Position numbers and translations under genes: made by a program. Positions 1-12,308 of a DNA stretch of 64,000 nucleotides are shown here, piece after piece; the first letter of the stretch is position 1; each line of letters begins with the position of its first letter. The stretch spans positions 236,002 through 300,001 of the forward strand of contig CAJJDN010000025.1 of assembly GCA_905182985.1 (NCBI GenBank), given 5' to 3'. The notes under the pieces are model-generated. The model worked only from the letters and a program-made list of their open reading frames with translations, did no database searches and was not told the origin of the DNA. The stretch comes from Paramecium sonneborni (lineage: Eukaryota > Ciliophora > Oligohymenophorea > Peniculida > Parameciidae).

Positions 1-402
1 AATTAAAAGAAAAGGAATAAAGAAAAAAAGATTATGATTTATAGGCTGCTTAGAATAAATAAGAAATTCGAAGAGCAGCTGAAAGTTTTAATGATGAATA
101 ATAAAAAGAGAAAAGAAAAAAAAGAGAATTCTAATCATAATATTATGATTAATTAACAAATTTGGTAAAATTAAATGTTATTAACTTAGGGTAATGGTTA
201 TAATTAATAAGATAAATAAATTGAGAATTTAAGTTTATCTTAGTCTTAGGTTTATAATCCATTAACAAATCCAAATCCAAATTAAATTTAGAATCCATAT
301 ATTTTAAGATAACTGGGAATTAACAAATCTAATCATATCCAATCCCCTTAATAAAGTTAATCTAAATTAGCTTAATTAGGATAGAGTAGTCTCTTTAAAT
401 GA
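1..402 (+). CDS. 3' end of a charged, Asn/Gln-rich protein (unknown)
   Basis: The frame is open from base 1 in the ciliate code and ends at TGA 400-402, so only the C-terminal ~133 residues are inside the window. The first ~50 residues are rich in Lys, Arg and Glu (coiled-coil-like), then comes a low-complexity tail rich in Gln, Asn, Pro and Ser. Standard-code reading is blocked by many TAA/TAG codons, here read as Gln. No family recognised. The stop is only 53 bp before the next ATG, typical of this compact genome. Confidence 0.6.
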
Positions 403-455
403 GGTTTATGTTTAGGCGTTATTTTAAAGTTCATTTATAAATAATATTAAAATTT

Positions 456-1997
456 ATGCTTTGTTCTTATAAATATTGTGGTTTGGCAAATAAAGCCTAA
501 TCTGATGGTGTTATTGCATGTCAATTATGTTTATAAGTAAGGTATTGTTCATAAAGATGTAAAGATCTTGATTGGTATGAAATGTTGTTAATTTGTAGGA
601 CTATATCACATAAATTAAATTGTAAAGGAAAATAAATTAGATAATCTGAAGTAAATGATACTTAATCTACACACAAATCGGTTGGCAAAAATATTGATGA
701 TTTCGAAATTATAGTTAAAGATGGGAAATCTGAATTAGGAAGAGGCAGTTATGGTTAAGTCAAGCTAGTAAAAGATCGTTAAAATGGATAGTTCTATGCT
801 ATGAAAATTGTAACTTAATGTGATCTTAATAATAGTTAAATAAAAAAAGAATATTTGAGTATTGGTCAACAGAAAACTTGAAAAGAGAAATTAAAATTTA
901 AAGAAGATTAGCTCATCCACATATAGTTAGATTATATCATTATTTTGAAGATAAAGAAAATGTTTATTTGATTTTAGAATTAGCAGAAAATGGAAGTTTA
1001 TTTTTATATATCAGAAGAAGAAAAAGATTACCAGAAAAAGAAGCATTTGTTTATTTCTTTTAAACTTGTTTAGGAATTGAATATCTACATAAAAAAAATA
1101 TTTTACATAGAGATTTAAAACCAGAAAATTTGTTGTTGGATAAATAAGGTAATATTAAAGTGTGTGATTTTGGATGGTCTGCTGAAGCAAATTAATAAAT
1201 AAAAAGAACAACTTTTTGTGGTACCTTAGATTATATGGCTCCTGAAATGTTACTAAATTAACCTTATGATTTTAAATTAGATATTTGGTGTCTTGGAATT
1301 TTGTTATATGAATTAATTCATGGATTTGCACCTTTTAAAGGAAAAACTAATTAAGAAAAAGGATAGAATATAATCAATTTATAAACAATTGAATTTAATT
1401 CAAGTTGTTCTTTTGAAGTTAAAGATCTTATATGCAATATTCTTAAAACTAATCCAGAAGAAAGATTATCTTTAATTTAAATATTCGAACATTCATTTAT
1501 GAAAAGAAATTATTAAATTTATGGAATTGATTTGAATTAATATCTTAATAAAGAAGAAAAAGTTGAAAATAGATCTTTATCTCCAGTTTAAGAATAATTA
1601 AAAACAAGGTATTATAAATTTATCAGTCTAATAGAAATTTCGTTTTACCTTAACATAATTCATCACATGAATTAAATAATCCTTCAATATAGCATACATT
1701 TTCTATTTAATAAAAAATTTCTGTTATTTAAAATAACAAAGTTTTAAATTAACCAAATAATGGAACATCAACATCTATATCAACTGTATTAAAAATCATT
1801 TATTTTTTTAGTATTCTTAAGATGATGAATTGAAAGCAAGAGTTAGTCGTGTTTCTCAAAGGCAATAGATTGCTTAATAATAAAGAGAAATAGGATCATA
1901 GAGACATACTAATAGTGATCTTGGATTCATGGATAGAGTATTCTAAGCTTTAGGATGTTTAAATAGAGAAAAATAGTAATAAAATTAATAATTTTGA
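456..1997 (+). CDS. MYND zinc finger fused to Aurora-like Ser/Thr kinase
   Basis: Four short introns (575-598, 810-835, 1609-1634, 1786-1811; 24-26 nt) restore one frame of about 480 residues. Residues 3-48 form a MYND-type zinc finger: C3, C8, C22xxC25, then YCSQRC, DW, HK and a final Cys. The kinase domain follows at about residues 75-330: glycine loop GRGSYGQV, AMKIL (ATP lysine), HRDLKPENLL, then DFGWS and CGTLDYMAPEM. DFGWS plus that activation segment is the Aurora hallmark. The tail is Gln/Asn-rich and ends at TGA 1995-1997. What is seen: the finger and kinase motifs. What is inferred: phosphorylation of mitotic or ciliary substrates, with the finger as a protein-interaction module. 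MYND fused to a kinase is unusual. Confidence 0.85.
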
Positions 1998-2149
1998 ATT
2001 ATAAATATTACTTTAAGTAAAATTCTACTTAAATACATCTTATAAATTTACATTATTTAATATATAATTTAATTTTGAATCTTGAAATTTTCAAAGATAT
2101 AGAATAAATAAATTATAAATATATAAAAGGAAAAGAGTATTTAATTTTA

Positions 2150-3172
<1,023 letters not shown>

Positions 3173-3433
3173 TATATAAATTAACTAGAAGTTTAATTAT
3201 TATATATCGAAATTAGGGTTTAAATTTAGAGGAATTAGAATTAGAATTTAAATATATAATAATATATAAGTATAAGAAGTTTCTTTTCATTAATTTAGGT
3301 TATTGTAAAATAATCTTCAGAAATTAAATTTATTTTGAATTGTCGCATTCGATATCTAAGATACATTATTTTGATTCTATTAGTAAGTGACACTTTAATT
3401 TCTAAAGCTTCTCTATTTAACATAAAAATAAAT

Positions 3434-5202
3434 TCATACATCTTCTTATAATGGTATTGGAGATGTAAATTTTGTAAATGTTTGACTTTTTAATGTTGAA
3501 AAACCTGGCATTTAAGCTGGAGCTTAAACTTTAGTTTCATTCAAGCATTTATTTAAATATTGTATCATCTAATTATTTGATTCCAACAATTTTTAACTTT
3601 CTGATAATTTATTTTTTAAATCTAAATTTGTATTTTCTTAATCTTTTAATCTTAATTCTAAACTGTCTTTTTCTCTCCTCACTAACATATATAAATCAAT
3701 ATATTACATTCATTTATTTATTTATTGCTTAAATCATTTGAATCTTATAATTATTATACAGTTTATTCTTATTAAAGAACAACAGTATTTTTTAACTTAT
3801 TTTTTTCTTTTTGTTTACTTAATTCATTTTCTAATTTTTCAATAATTTGATTTCCCTTATTAACTTCATCACTCATTACTGCAATTCTTTATTCAAGTCT
3901 CTCTATTTATTTTTTTTAACTATTTACTTGTTCCTCTAAAATAACCTTATTATTGAAATTAATATTACATTCTACTTTTTTTCATTGTCTACTAATTATT
4001 ATTTATTATTTAAAAAATCTTCCTTGTCATGTAACAATTTTTCTAATCCTTCCTTTTAAATTCTAAGCTCTATTATTTATCTTTCTTAAGTAAATTTAAG
4101 TGTATCCAATTCTTTATTCTAAATTCTGAACTCTTAATTCTCTTTCTATAATTATTAAGATTCTTATTAGGTAATTGCAAATTTATTTTTTAATTCTTTT
4201 TCCAATTGAATAAATTACATTTTTTATTCTAATAATTCTTAATTGGTTTATTGCAATTAAGTGTATTTATTTTATAATTCAAAGACAATTTTTTCGTATT
4301 TTTCAATTATAAATTATTTTTCATTTTCACTTTCTCTTTTAAAATTTGTCTCCTTGCTTAAGACTTATTCTCTAAAATCATTAAATTTCTTTTTTTCATC
4401 TAATTAAATTTACTAAAGAACAGCATTATTATCTTCTGTCAATTTTCTTACTTCAGATTTTAAATTTTCTAATTCCCATTATTTATCTTCTAATTATTCT
4501 GTTAATTTTTTTGTTTTTTTATGTAATTCTTCATTTTCTTATTTCTCAATAGCTAATTTATTTGCTAAGAAGTATTTTAGAATATCATCAGTTGCACTTC
4601 TTAATCTCAATGATAAATGAGTTAATTTCTTAAATTCATTATTTTCAATTACTGCAAGTGTAGATTCTCCATTCTTAGTTTCCAAACAAATATAGAAACT
4701 AAAATATTTTGATAAAATTATACTTGACTTTTTCATCTTTTTAACTATTAATACATAATTATAATAAATCTGCTAATTTCATTGGAAATGTAGCAAAGTC
4801 TACATGTAAACTTTATTCATTTTTTAATGCTAAAAACTCTCCTTCATTTAAATCTAATATTTATAAAAAAGAAAAGTTTGTATCATCTGTTAATTCAATT
4901 CTTAATGTTTATCCATGGACTTATTAACTTGATTACATTATCATTTTCAATGTTAATTATGTATTCCAATCATCCGTTAATTATTTAACTTTTACTGGTA
5001 TTTGTAATGTAAATAACTCTTTTGATACCATTGTAACAGGAGCATTAACAATACTAACATTGACTGATTAAAGTTTATTGCTTATTTGCTCATATTTTAA
5101 CTTTTAAGAAGATTAAAAATCATTCATATTAGTTGTAGATTTAGCTGGAGTCTATTGTACACCAAATTCAATTCTTTTGAAATTACCTCTGTAGTCCTAC
5201 AT
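3434..5202 (-). CDS. SAS6: SAS-6 centriole/basal-body cartwheel protein
   Basis: SAS-6 forms the nine-fold cartwheel hub that templates centrioles and ciliary basal bodies. The N-terminal globular domain is clear: DFATFPMKLADLL, FYICLET and the signature EFKKLTHLSLRLR, followed by ILKYFLANKLAIEK. A ~350-residue coiled coil rich in Lys, Glu, Gln and Leu follows, then a short tail ending at TGA 3434-3436 (minus). A 25-nt intron before FYICLET and a 26-nt intron near 3690-3715 are needed; another splice near 3760 is possible. The start at 5202 leaves 55 bp to the next gene; an in-frame ATG at 5031 is the alternative and lies nearer the conserved domain. Multiciliated cells need it for basal-body duplication. 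Confidence 0.88.
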
Positions 5203-5257
5203 GTTATTATTTATTTTAAATTTTAACTGTAAATTAATAGGAAAATTTTCATATAAA

Positions 5258-6540
5258 TCAATAACCGAATGCATTAATAGTGGATTTAGGATAACAATAA
5301 GTTCTATTTTTATGTTCAGTTTTTATTATTTTTGAAAGTAATTCATTCTACTTTTAATAAGGTCTAGAATAAGTAGTAGTTCTATAGCTTAATGTTGGAC
5401 TTCTCTATGTACTTTATAATTCTGTAATACAAGTTTTTAATTTCATAGTTTCTCCTCTAGGTTTAATTGAATTTCTAAAAGGTATTGAACTTAATTATAT
5501 TTTTCTAGATTTAGAATCATTCATAAAATGAAACAATTTTAGTTTTTATCCTTAAATGTATTTATCTTTAATTAATGTTGTCGAATTCTTCTTTTTAAAT
5601 AAAGTAACCTTTGTTTCTCTTGGTGTTTTACAAGATGGTGGTCTTTCCATATTATCATATTCTTGAAAATATCATTATTAAAATTACCAATTAATGACAT
5701 TTATTTCGAGAGTTTACGAGCTATACTAGGACGCTTTGTTGTCTTTCTTTAATTTTTTTTTAATAAATCAGCAAAGCTTGAGAGAGCAAATTCTTTACCA
5801 TTAATTTTCTTATGCATTTCTATTGAAGTAGGAAAATTTATCATTTATTTTTGTTAATTTATTCCAAAAATAATACCATAACAAGATTTCCTTCTAGTAA
5901 AGATTTCTCTATTTTTGGATCTTATTATTTTTTCAACTGCATTTTTTAATGGAAGTAAAATTGAAATCTTTTTTGCAGGCAATGTCCTTTCTGTTAAAGT
6001 AATTGTAAATGTATCAGTTTACAATTCTCTCAAAGAAGGATGAGTAGATTTTGATCTATTTATCCTACATTTATTAGAGCACATCATTAAATTATAATTT
6101 TATTTCTTCTCTTTTTACAATTAAGGTTCATTACATATTAAAGCAGTCATTGGTATTCTTTTCCCATTAAATTCAAAAGGAGGATAATCATCTTAATTCT
6201 TTATATGAACTTTAATTACCTATTGAACTTATTTTTTTCATTAATTTATAAATTTATATATTATACAATCTAATAAAGAATCTATTTTTTCTATTTAATC
6301 TAATATTTAATATTTAAACAAAGAAACTCTAAAATTATTTTCAATTTTTTTGAATCTATTTTTGTAACCAATTTCTATTTTTCATATTATATTATCTACC
6401 AAATGTCATAAAGCACTACATCTTAACAAACCATTTGGATATATAATTCAATTTTTACATATCCTAATAATTGTTCAGTCTTTAATTTTAGAAAAATACC
6501 AATTTAACTTTAAATATTCAAAGGTAAGTTCCTACTTTTA
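5258..6540 (-). CDS. Unknown basic protein, faintly C2-like N-terminal part
   Basis: One frame runs leftwards through about 390 residues if a 26-nt intron (5659-5684) and a possible 39-nt intron near 6235-6275 are removed. The N-terminal part contains QLLGYVKIELYI, which resembles a C2-domain strand but is not diagnostic. The middle has YPPFEFNGKRIPMTAL, and the C-terminal third is rich in Ser, Thr, Arg and Lys. It ends at TGA 5258-5260 (minus), 55 bp before the SAS-6 start. The 5' limit is unresolved: coding-like sequence may continue to about 6670 but no ATG or splice donor was convincing. Function unknown; it is co-oriented with SAS-6 and could share regulation. Confidence 0.6.
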
Positions 6541-6957
6541 AATTGATAATTATTAGAAAAAGATAAAAAAATTATTATGTATGATTATTTATTTCATAAA
6601 ATTTACGTTGAATTTTAGAACAATTTATAATCTCTATTTGTTCAAAAGATACAAATTTTTTATAAATAGTGTTAAGATTATAATATATCTATTAATTTAA
6701 ACGATAATTTAACTACACACTTTATTTTATCTCAGATTTTAGATTTACAAATTTACATATTCATTTAATAATATTAAATGTATGATATTCAAGATTAATC
6801 AATCTTGAAGTTTATTAAATAAAATTATAAATTGAAAGGAATTTTAGATTCTCACAAAACTTAATTATTAATTTAATATTGAAATAGAAAATAAAAAGCA
6901 TGTATAAAGGAAATAAAATATATTTTAAAAGTGTAGTTTAAAATTACTTGCAATAAC

Positions 6958-7368
6958 TCATAAGATTTTGAAAATATACTTGGAGGGCAAGGAATGGAAT
7001 ATATAATCATTGTTGCTCCAGTAATCTTTATTGTTAGTAAAATCAATCATCATATTATTTTTTCTATAGTCATTTTTATTAATTTCATTTTCTAAAAAAA
7101 ACAATCATTAGTATCAATTAATTATGCAAATGTTTCGAATTACTTTTTCTCTCTTTAACAACTCTTCAAATCAAAGCTATTTTGTAATTCTAAAGATCAA
7201 CTAACTATATAATTAAGGGATACCTAAAGTTTCTGCTTTCTAAAATAAATAATAGTAATTCTCTAAAGTTTTTCTAAGAACAAAATCAATCTCAGCTGCT
7301 TTATCTAAGATAAGTTTTAATTATCTTCTATTTTTAAAATAAATTTATTAAATATAAACTTCTATCAT
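6958..7368 (-). CDS. Small unknown protein, one apparent 1-nt frameshift
   Basis: Reading leftwards from ATG 7366-7368: a Leu/Lys/Glu-rich helix (LILDKAAEIDFVLRKTLE), a probable 34-nt intron, another helical stretch (QREKKQFETFAQLIDTND) and an Asn/Tyr-rich tail ending at TGA 6958-6960. Exon length is one base short of a multiple of three. Adding one T to the T-run (A-run on the plus strand) near 7090-7097 restores a smooth frame, so this is either a homopolymer error in the draft or a fresh mutation. No family recognised. Confidence 0.5.
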
Positions 7369-7733
7369 AAATTATTGTTTAAATATCCCTTTTTTATAAA
7401 TTATAATTCTTTATTTTTATATAATTATTCATATTTGAGCTTATTAAGATTTTAATTTAAATTAGAAAATAACCAAAAACTACAATTTCTTTATTATTAT
7501 AATAATAGATTTATTTATTTATCATGCCTCCATTATTCAACCAAAAATAGTATCCATTTATTATTCAAATGTACAGATAACAAAGAACATGTAAAGTATT
7601 TTTATAATAAATTTTATTCGTTAAAAAAAGTTTCCTTTTCAAAAATAAATGATTAAAACAATCATCAGATAGACTTTGATTAATTATTTTTTTAATTAAA
7701 AAATTCAAAATAAATTACTAAAATAAGTTATTG
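7369..7733. other. AT-rich spacer between two minus-strand genes
   Basis: About 365 bp without a convincing coding frame; contains the 5' flank of the small unknown gene and the 3' flank of the coiled-coil gene. No motif recognised. Confidence 0.5.
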
Positions 7734-9717
7734 TCATTTTTTGTGAACACTTAATTTTCTATTAGAATTGATATTTTCTACAGGTTTAGGTTAAAGCATG
7801 TTTAATAATAATTTTGTATTTTCTTCAATATTAGGATCCTCTAACTTAGCAAACCTTTTAAGCAATCTATGAATTAATTAAATAGAATAAATACTTAACA
7901 CTTTTATATTTAGCTTAATCTTATTTCTATCTTGATTCATGTTATGAAACACTCTAAAGATATTAAATTTAATGATTACTTTATAGTTCAATAAATTATC
8001 ACTTAATTCTTGAAGTTATGAATAAATTCTTTAGCGTTCTTAAATTTCTTATTTGTTTATTTCCATAGAAGTTTTTTAAATAACTTCCTAGATTTTATAT
8101 TTCAATTAATACATTTTGATATTATTTTAGTTAATTTTTTTCTTCAATAAATTTAGATTTCATATAAAGAGTCATCATTTTATAATCATTTTATCTTTTC
8201 TATCTTTCATAATTATCTAATTTATCTTATTCTTTCAATCTTCTTAGTTCTTATTTCAATAGTATTTTATGTTCTAATTCTTATCTTCTTAATTTATTTT
8301 ATTCTTCAATTTTTATGAATTTATCATTTAATTATTTTAATTTTTTGCTAGGATAATAAAAGTAATTACTCATGATCTTTATAGAGATCTTTTTGATTCT
8401 ATTTAATTTTTTTTTATTTTTCTTTAATTTGTTATTTTTTTTCTAAATCTTATATCAATTAAGATTAAAGTTGTCCTCTAAATTCTTATTCTTTATTAAT
8501 CATTTTACTAATCATTGCACTTAAATGTTCTTGAGATTAAATAACATTGATTTCTTTTTATTATTAAATTAATTATTATTCTCTTAAATATTGTTCCTTA
8601 ATTCTTTCTACTTTAATTTATGCTTATTGTTTTGATATTTTTTCACTTTAATTTAATTTTAATTGTAATTTCTCTAAATCTTTTTGTAATTCAATATCCT
8701 CAAGTTTTTCAAGTTCTTCTTTTCTTTGTATAACCATTTCTCTTCTTTATTTAATTTTGGAATCATCTATTCTAGTTCTATACATTGTTTTTTACAATGA
8801 TGTATCTCCTCTTAAATTAAATTTAATAATTTTACTTGTCGATTTTAATATCACTATCTCTTTTAAATGATTTAGGATCTGTAAATTATGGAATTTTTTA
8901 CAATGGAGTTTTTCTTCCACTACCCTTTATTTTTTATTTAATAGCATATTGTTTTTGAAGTATTTAATCTAAAATTTATGAATCTTTTTGTTTCCATTTT
9001 TCTATTAATTATAATCTTTTTGCATCCTCTTTCAACTTAAGTTAAGCTTCTCTCTAGATTTAGAAATATATATAAAAGTATTTACAATTTTTTATTTTTT
9101 TTGTTTATTGTATCTATCAATCTCTTTTTCAATTCCCCCTTCTAATTAATTAAGATCATACACATCTCCTACGAATTGATCTTTTGTTGGAGATTCACTC
9201 TTTTAATGTAAAAAGGATACTGTTCTATTATAAATTGAATCTATTTATCTTCGAACCCTTATATTTTAAGAATAGAATTACTCCCATTAATCTAATGATT
9301 ACTATAACTTGATTGTTTTAGATCTATCTAGAGATTCAATTGATGCATTATTATTTAATTGTTTCTATCTTTGTCTCTAAATTATCTCTTTCCTTCTTTA
9401 AGTAATTTCAGTGAACAGTTCTATTTTAATTATTATTCATCATTTACAATGTGCTCTGTTTAAATAATGTTAATATCTAAGTTAAATTATTTCCTCATCT
9501 AAATCATTTTATTTGAAATCAGATTCTTCTCTTGTATAATTTTATTTTCTTACTTTAGTTCCAATACTATAGGATCTATACCTAATTCTTAACAAGCTTA
9601 TAAAGTTCTTGGAGAATTAGACTTTATGTTAAACTTTTAGAATCCCTAAATATTTAAATGTCTAGGAAGACAACTTGCATTGCTGATTGTGTTCTCTCGA
9701 CTTAATTTAGGAATCAT
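7734..9717 (-). CDS. Long coiled-coil protein (unknown, ~620 aa)
   Basis: ATG 9715-9717 starts a protein that needs four short introns (29, 27, 32 and 25 nt: near 9555-9583, 9424-9450, 9060-9091 and 8830-8854) and ends with LSVHKK at TGA 7734-7736. An N-terminal Ser/Asn/Arg-rich region is followed from about residue 200 by long runs of Glu, Lys, Gln and Leu in heptad-like spacing. It has no enzyme motif. Such proteins in ciliates are often basal-body, cortical or axonemal scaffolds, but that is only inference. It shares a ~377-bp divergent promoter region with the gene starting at 10095. Confidence 0.7.
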
Positions 9718-10094
9718 TTAATAAATAAGAAATAATAAAAAAATTAAATTTATTAACATTATTTCACAAAATTTATAATTCTATCTTTAATAACAATCAA
9801 CATTTTGATTTCATTTTACTATTGGTATTAAATATACATTAATTAAAACTATATATTTAATCTAAAATAATATTATTAGAGGATTTATATACAAATTTAA
9901 ATAGTATTTTTTTATTAGAATATTAAATCAATAACTTATAAAATAAGAAATATTAATTTGAAAAATGTTTGGCTCTCAAATATTTATTATTAGAGAGTAC
10001 AAATAAAATTTATAATCAAAATATATTATTATGATTATTTCATAATTAAAGTGTTTGAATAAAATTTGGTTTTATATAATAAAAATTTAATTAA
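9718..10094. promoter_or_regulatory. Divergent promoter region
   Basis: Spacer between the minus-strand coiled-coil gene (start 9717) and the plus-strand gene starting at 10095. Very AT-rich, no recognisable core motif. It carries the 57-bp segment that is absent from the second assembled copy of this region. Confidence 0.5.
9817..9873. other. 57-bp TA-bounded segment present in only one copy (candidate IES or indel)
   Basis: The sequence 9728-10829 reappears at 10831-11875 but without 57 bases. The extra segment is flanked by a direct repeat containing TA (9817-9818 and 9874-9875), and precise removal with one TA kept gives exactly the second copy. Paramecium internal eliminated sequences are TA-bounded and often in this size class. 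The ends fit the known TAYAGYNR consensus poorly (left end TACTATTG), so an allelic indel remains possible. Confidence 0.55.
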
Positions 10095-10829
10095 ATGTCC
10101 CTCAGTTAACTGTCAGGAAAACAAGGAATAAATTATGCAAGTAAGATGTTTTTTTAATATGTTCAAGAGAACTCAGACATAAAAAGTCTCCAAATGATTA
10201 ATAGTCATTTGGTTTATTTGAGGACATGAACAGAAACAATTTATAATATATTGAATCATTAATCCAAAAACGCAAACCTAGTGTAGATATGAAACATTAA
10301 AGAGCTAAATCAACACTTGATAACAAATAACATTCATATAGACATGGTACACCCATAAATGATATAGAGGAATTGGAAGGAGAAAAACTATTTGATTAGT
10401 TTTTTAAATTAAATAACTCAAAAAGTGATAGTGATTTTATGAAAGAATCTATATAAAGAGATAGTGTTAATAAGAATAATGAAAATGATTTTTTAAAATT
10501 CGTTGAAAATGCGATTGAATATCATAGACATTCAGATGTTAGATTTTTTAGACTTTCAGTTAATAAATAATCTCATTTAGAATAAAAATTAAAAGAAACA
10601 ACTTTATCAAATAGACTTCTAGCAAATTAGTTAAATCAATATAAATAGAAGGAGATAGATCTTAAAAGTAAGATTAAAATGATGCAAAAAGAATTCACTA
10701 TTTAATATTAAAAGCTTGTCTAATAAAATGCATGGTTGGAAGAGTTATTAGCTAAATAGAAAATTGATAATTAAAATTCTCTTTTAGCAGTTAAAAAGAC
10801 GGTTGAAATGTTATAAATTAAATGTAAAT
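10095..10829 (+). CDS. Truncated duplicate of the gene at 11141 (contig end)
   Basis: Same first ~235 codons as the complete gene at 11141-12258, cut off by the contig end at 10829. It should not be counted as a separate gene; see the complete copy for description. Confidence 0.8.
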
Positions 10830-10830
10830 N

Positions 10831-11875
10831 AGAAATAATAAAAAAATTAAATTTATTAACATTATTTCACAAAATTTATAATTCTATCTTTAATAACAAT
10901 CAACATTTTGATTTCATTTTATTAGAGGATTTATATACAAATTTAAATAGTATTTTTTTATTAGAATATTAAATCAATAACTTATAAAATAAGAAATATT
11001 AATTTGAAAAATGTTTGGCTCTCAAATATTTATTATTAGAGAGTACAAATAAAATTTATAATCAAAATATATTATTATGATTATTTCATAATTAAAGTGT
11101 TTGAATAAAATTTGGTTTTATATAATAAAAATTTAATTAAATGTCCCTCAGTTAACTGTCAGGAAAACAAGGAATAAATTATGCAAGTAAGATGTTTTTT
11201 TAATATGTTCAAGAGAACTCAGACATAAAAAGTCTCCAAATGATTAATAGTCATTTGGTTTATTTGAGGACATGAACAGAAACAATTTATAATATATTGA
11301 ATCATTAATCCAAAAACGCAAACCTAGTGTAGATATGAAACATTAAAGAGCTAAATCAACACTTGATAACAAATAACATTCATATAGACATGGTACACCC
11401 ATAAATGATATAGAGGAATTGGAAGGAGAAAAACTATTTGATTAGTTTTTTAAATTAAATAACTCAAAAAGTGATAGTGATTTTATGAAAGAATCTATAT
11501 AAAGAGATAGTGTTAATAAGAATAATGAAAATGATTTTTTAAAATTCGTTGAAAATGCGATTGAATATCATAGACATTCAGATGTTAGATTTTTTAGACT
11601 TTCAGTTAATAAATAATCTCATTTAGAATAAAAATTAAAAGAAACAACTTTATCAAATAGACTTCTAGCAAATTAGTTAAATCAATATAAATAGAAGGAG
11701 ATAGATCTTAAAAGTAAGATTAAAATGATGCAAAAAGAATTCACTATTTAATATTAAAAGCTTGTCTAATAAAATGCATGGTTGGAAGAGTTATTAGCTA
11801 AATAGAAAATTGATAATTAAAATTCTCTTTTAGCAGTTAAAAAGACGGTTGAAATGTTATAAATTAAATGTAAAT
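10831..11875. repeat. Contig-start overlap, second copy
   Basis: Second representation of 9728-10829, lacking the 57-bp segment. It starts abruptly after n 10830 and continues into unique sequence after 11875. Confidence 0.85.
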
Positions 11876-12258
11876 GTTAAAAAGGAAATTAATTATGTGA
11901 TAAAATATTAAGAGATGTTAAAAATTAAGAAAGAGTTAGATAGTAATATGAATGGGAAGATGAATCCAAACCAACACATTCATCTTCTGAATTAAGTAAT
12001 AATACTTAAGAAGAAGAAGAAGAAGATTTAAATGGCTTTAATTATTAACTTTATGATAGAAATAGAAGAAAATCTATTTCTAAAGTATGTCATAATTCGA
12101 TCTAATCAGCAGAAGAATAATAAGAGTAATTAGTTTAAAGTTTTATTAATGGAAAAAGTAAAAATTTAAGAGAGTTTCCCAAAGATATGTTCCTCAGAAA
12201 AAAACAAGCTCCAGATCCTTATTATATAGAAGAAGAAAATACAATCAATAGTAACTGA
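11141..12258 (+). CDS. Coiled-coil, acidic-tailed protein (unknown, ~362 aa)
   Basis: ATG 11141-11143; a 29-nt intron after codon 15 (ends near 11216) restores the frame. An N-terminal Ser/Asn/Lys-rich segment is followed by a coiled coil (residues ~160-260, e.g. LKETTLSNRLLANQLNQYKQ), then two cysteines in KCKCQKG, a Glu run (EEEEED) and a charged C-terminus ending NTINSN at TGA 12256-12258. No catalytic motif or family recognised. It stands 50 bp upstream of the PhoD-like gene in the same direction. Confidence 0.7.
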
Positions 12259-12308
12259 AATATATATATATATATCATCCAATATTAATATAATTATATT
12301 TGTATTAA

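Larger units (their letters stand above)
9728..10829. repeat. Contig-end overlap, first copy (join at n 10830)
   Basis: Repeated at 10831-11875, apparently base for base except for the 57-bp segment. The single n between them is a scaffolder's mark for contigs thought to overlap. Read as an assembly artefact, not a genomic tandem duplication. Confidence 0.85.

Noticed and set aside
9728..11875. Biological tandem duplication around 10830
   Set aside because: A single n separates identical copies, one ending mid-gene and the other starting mid-spacer: the signature of unmerged contig ends.
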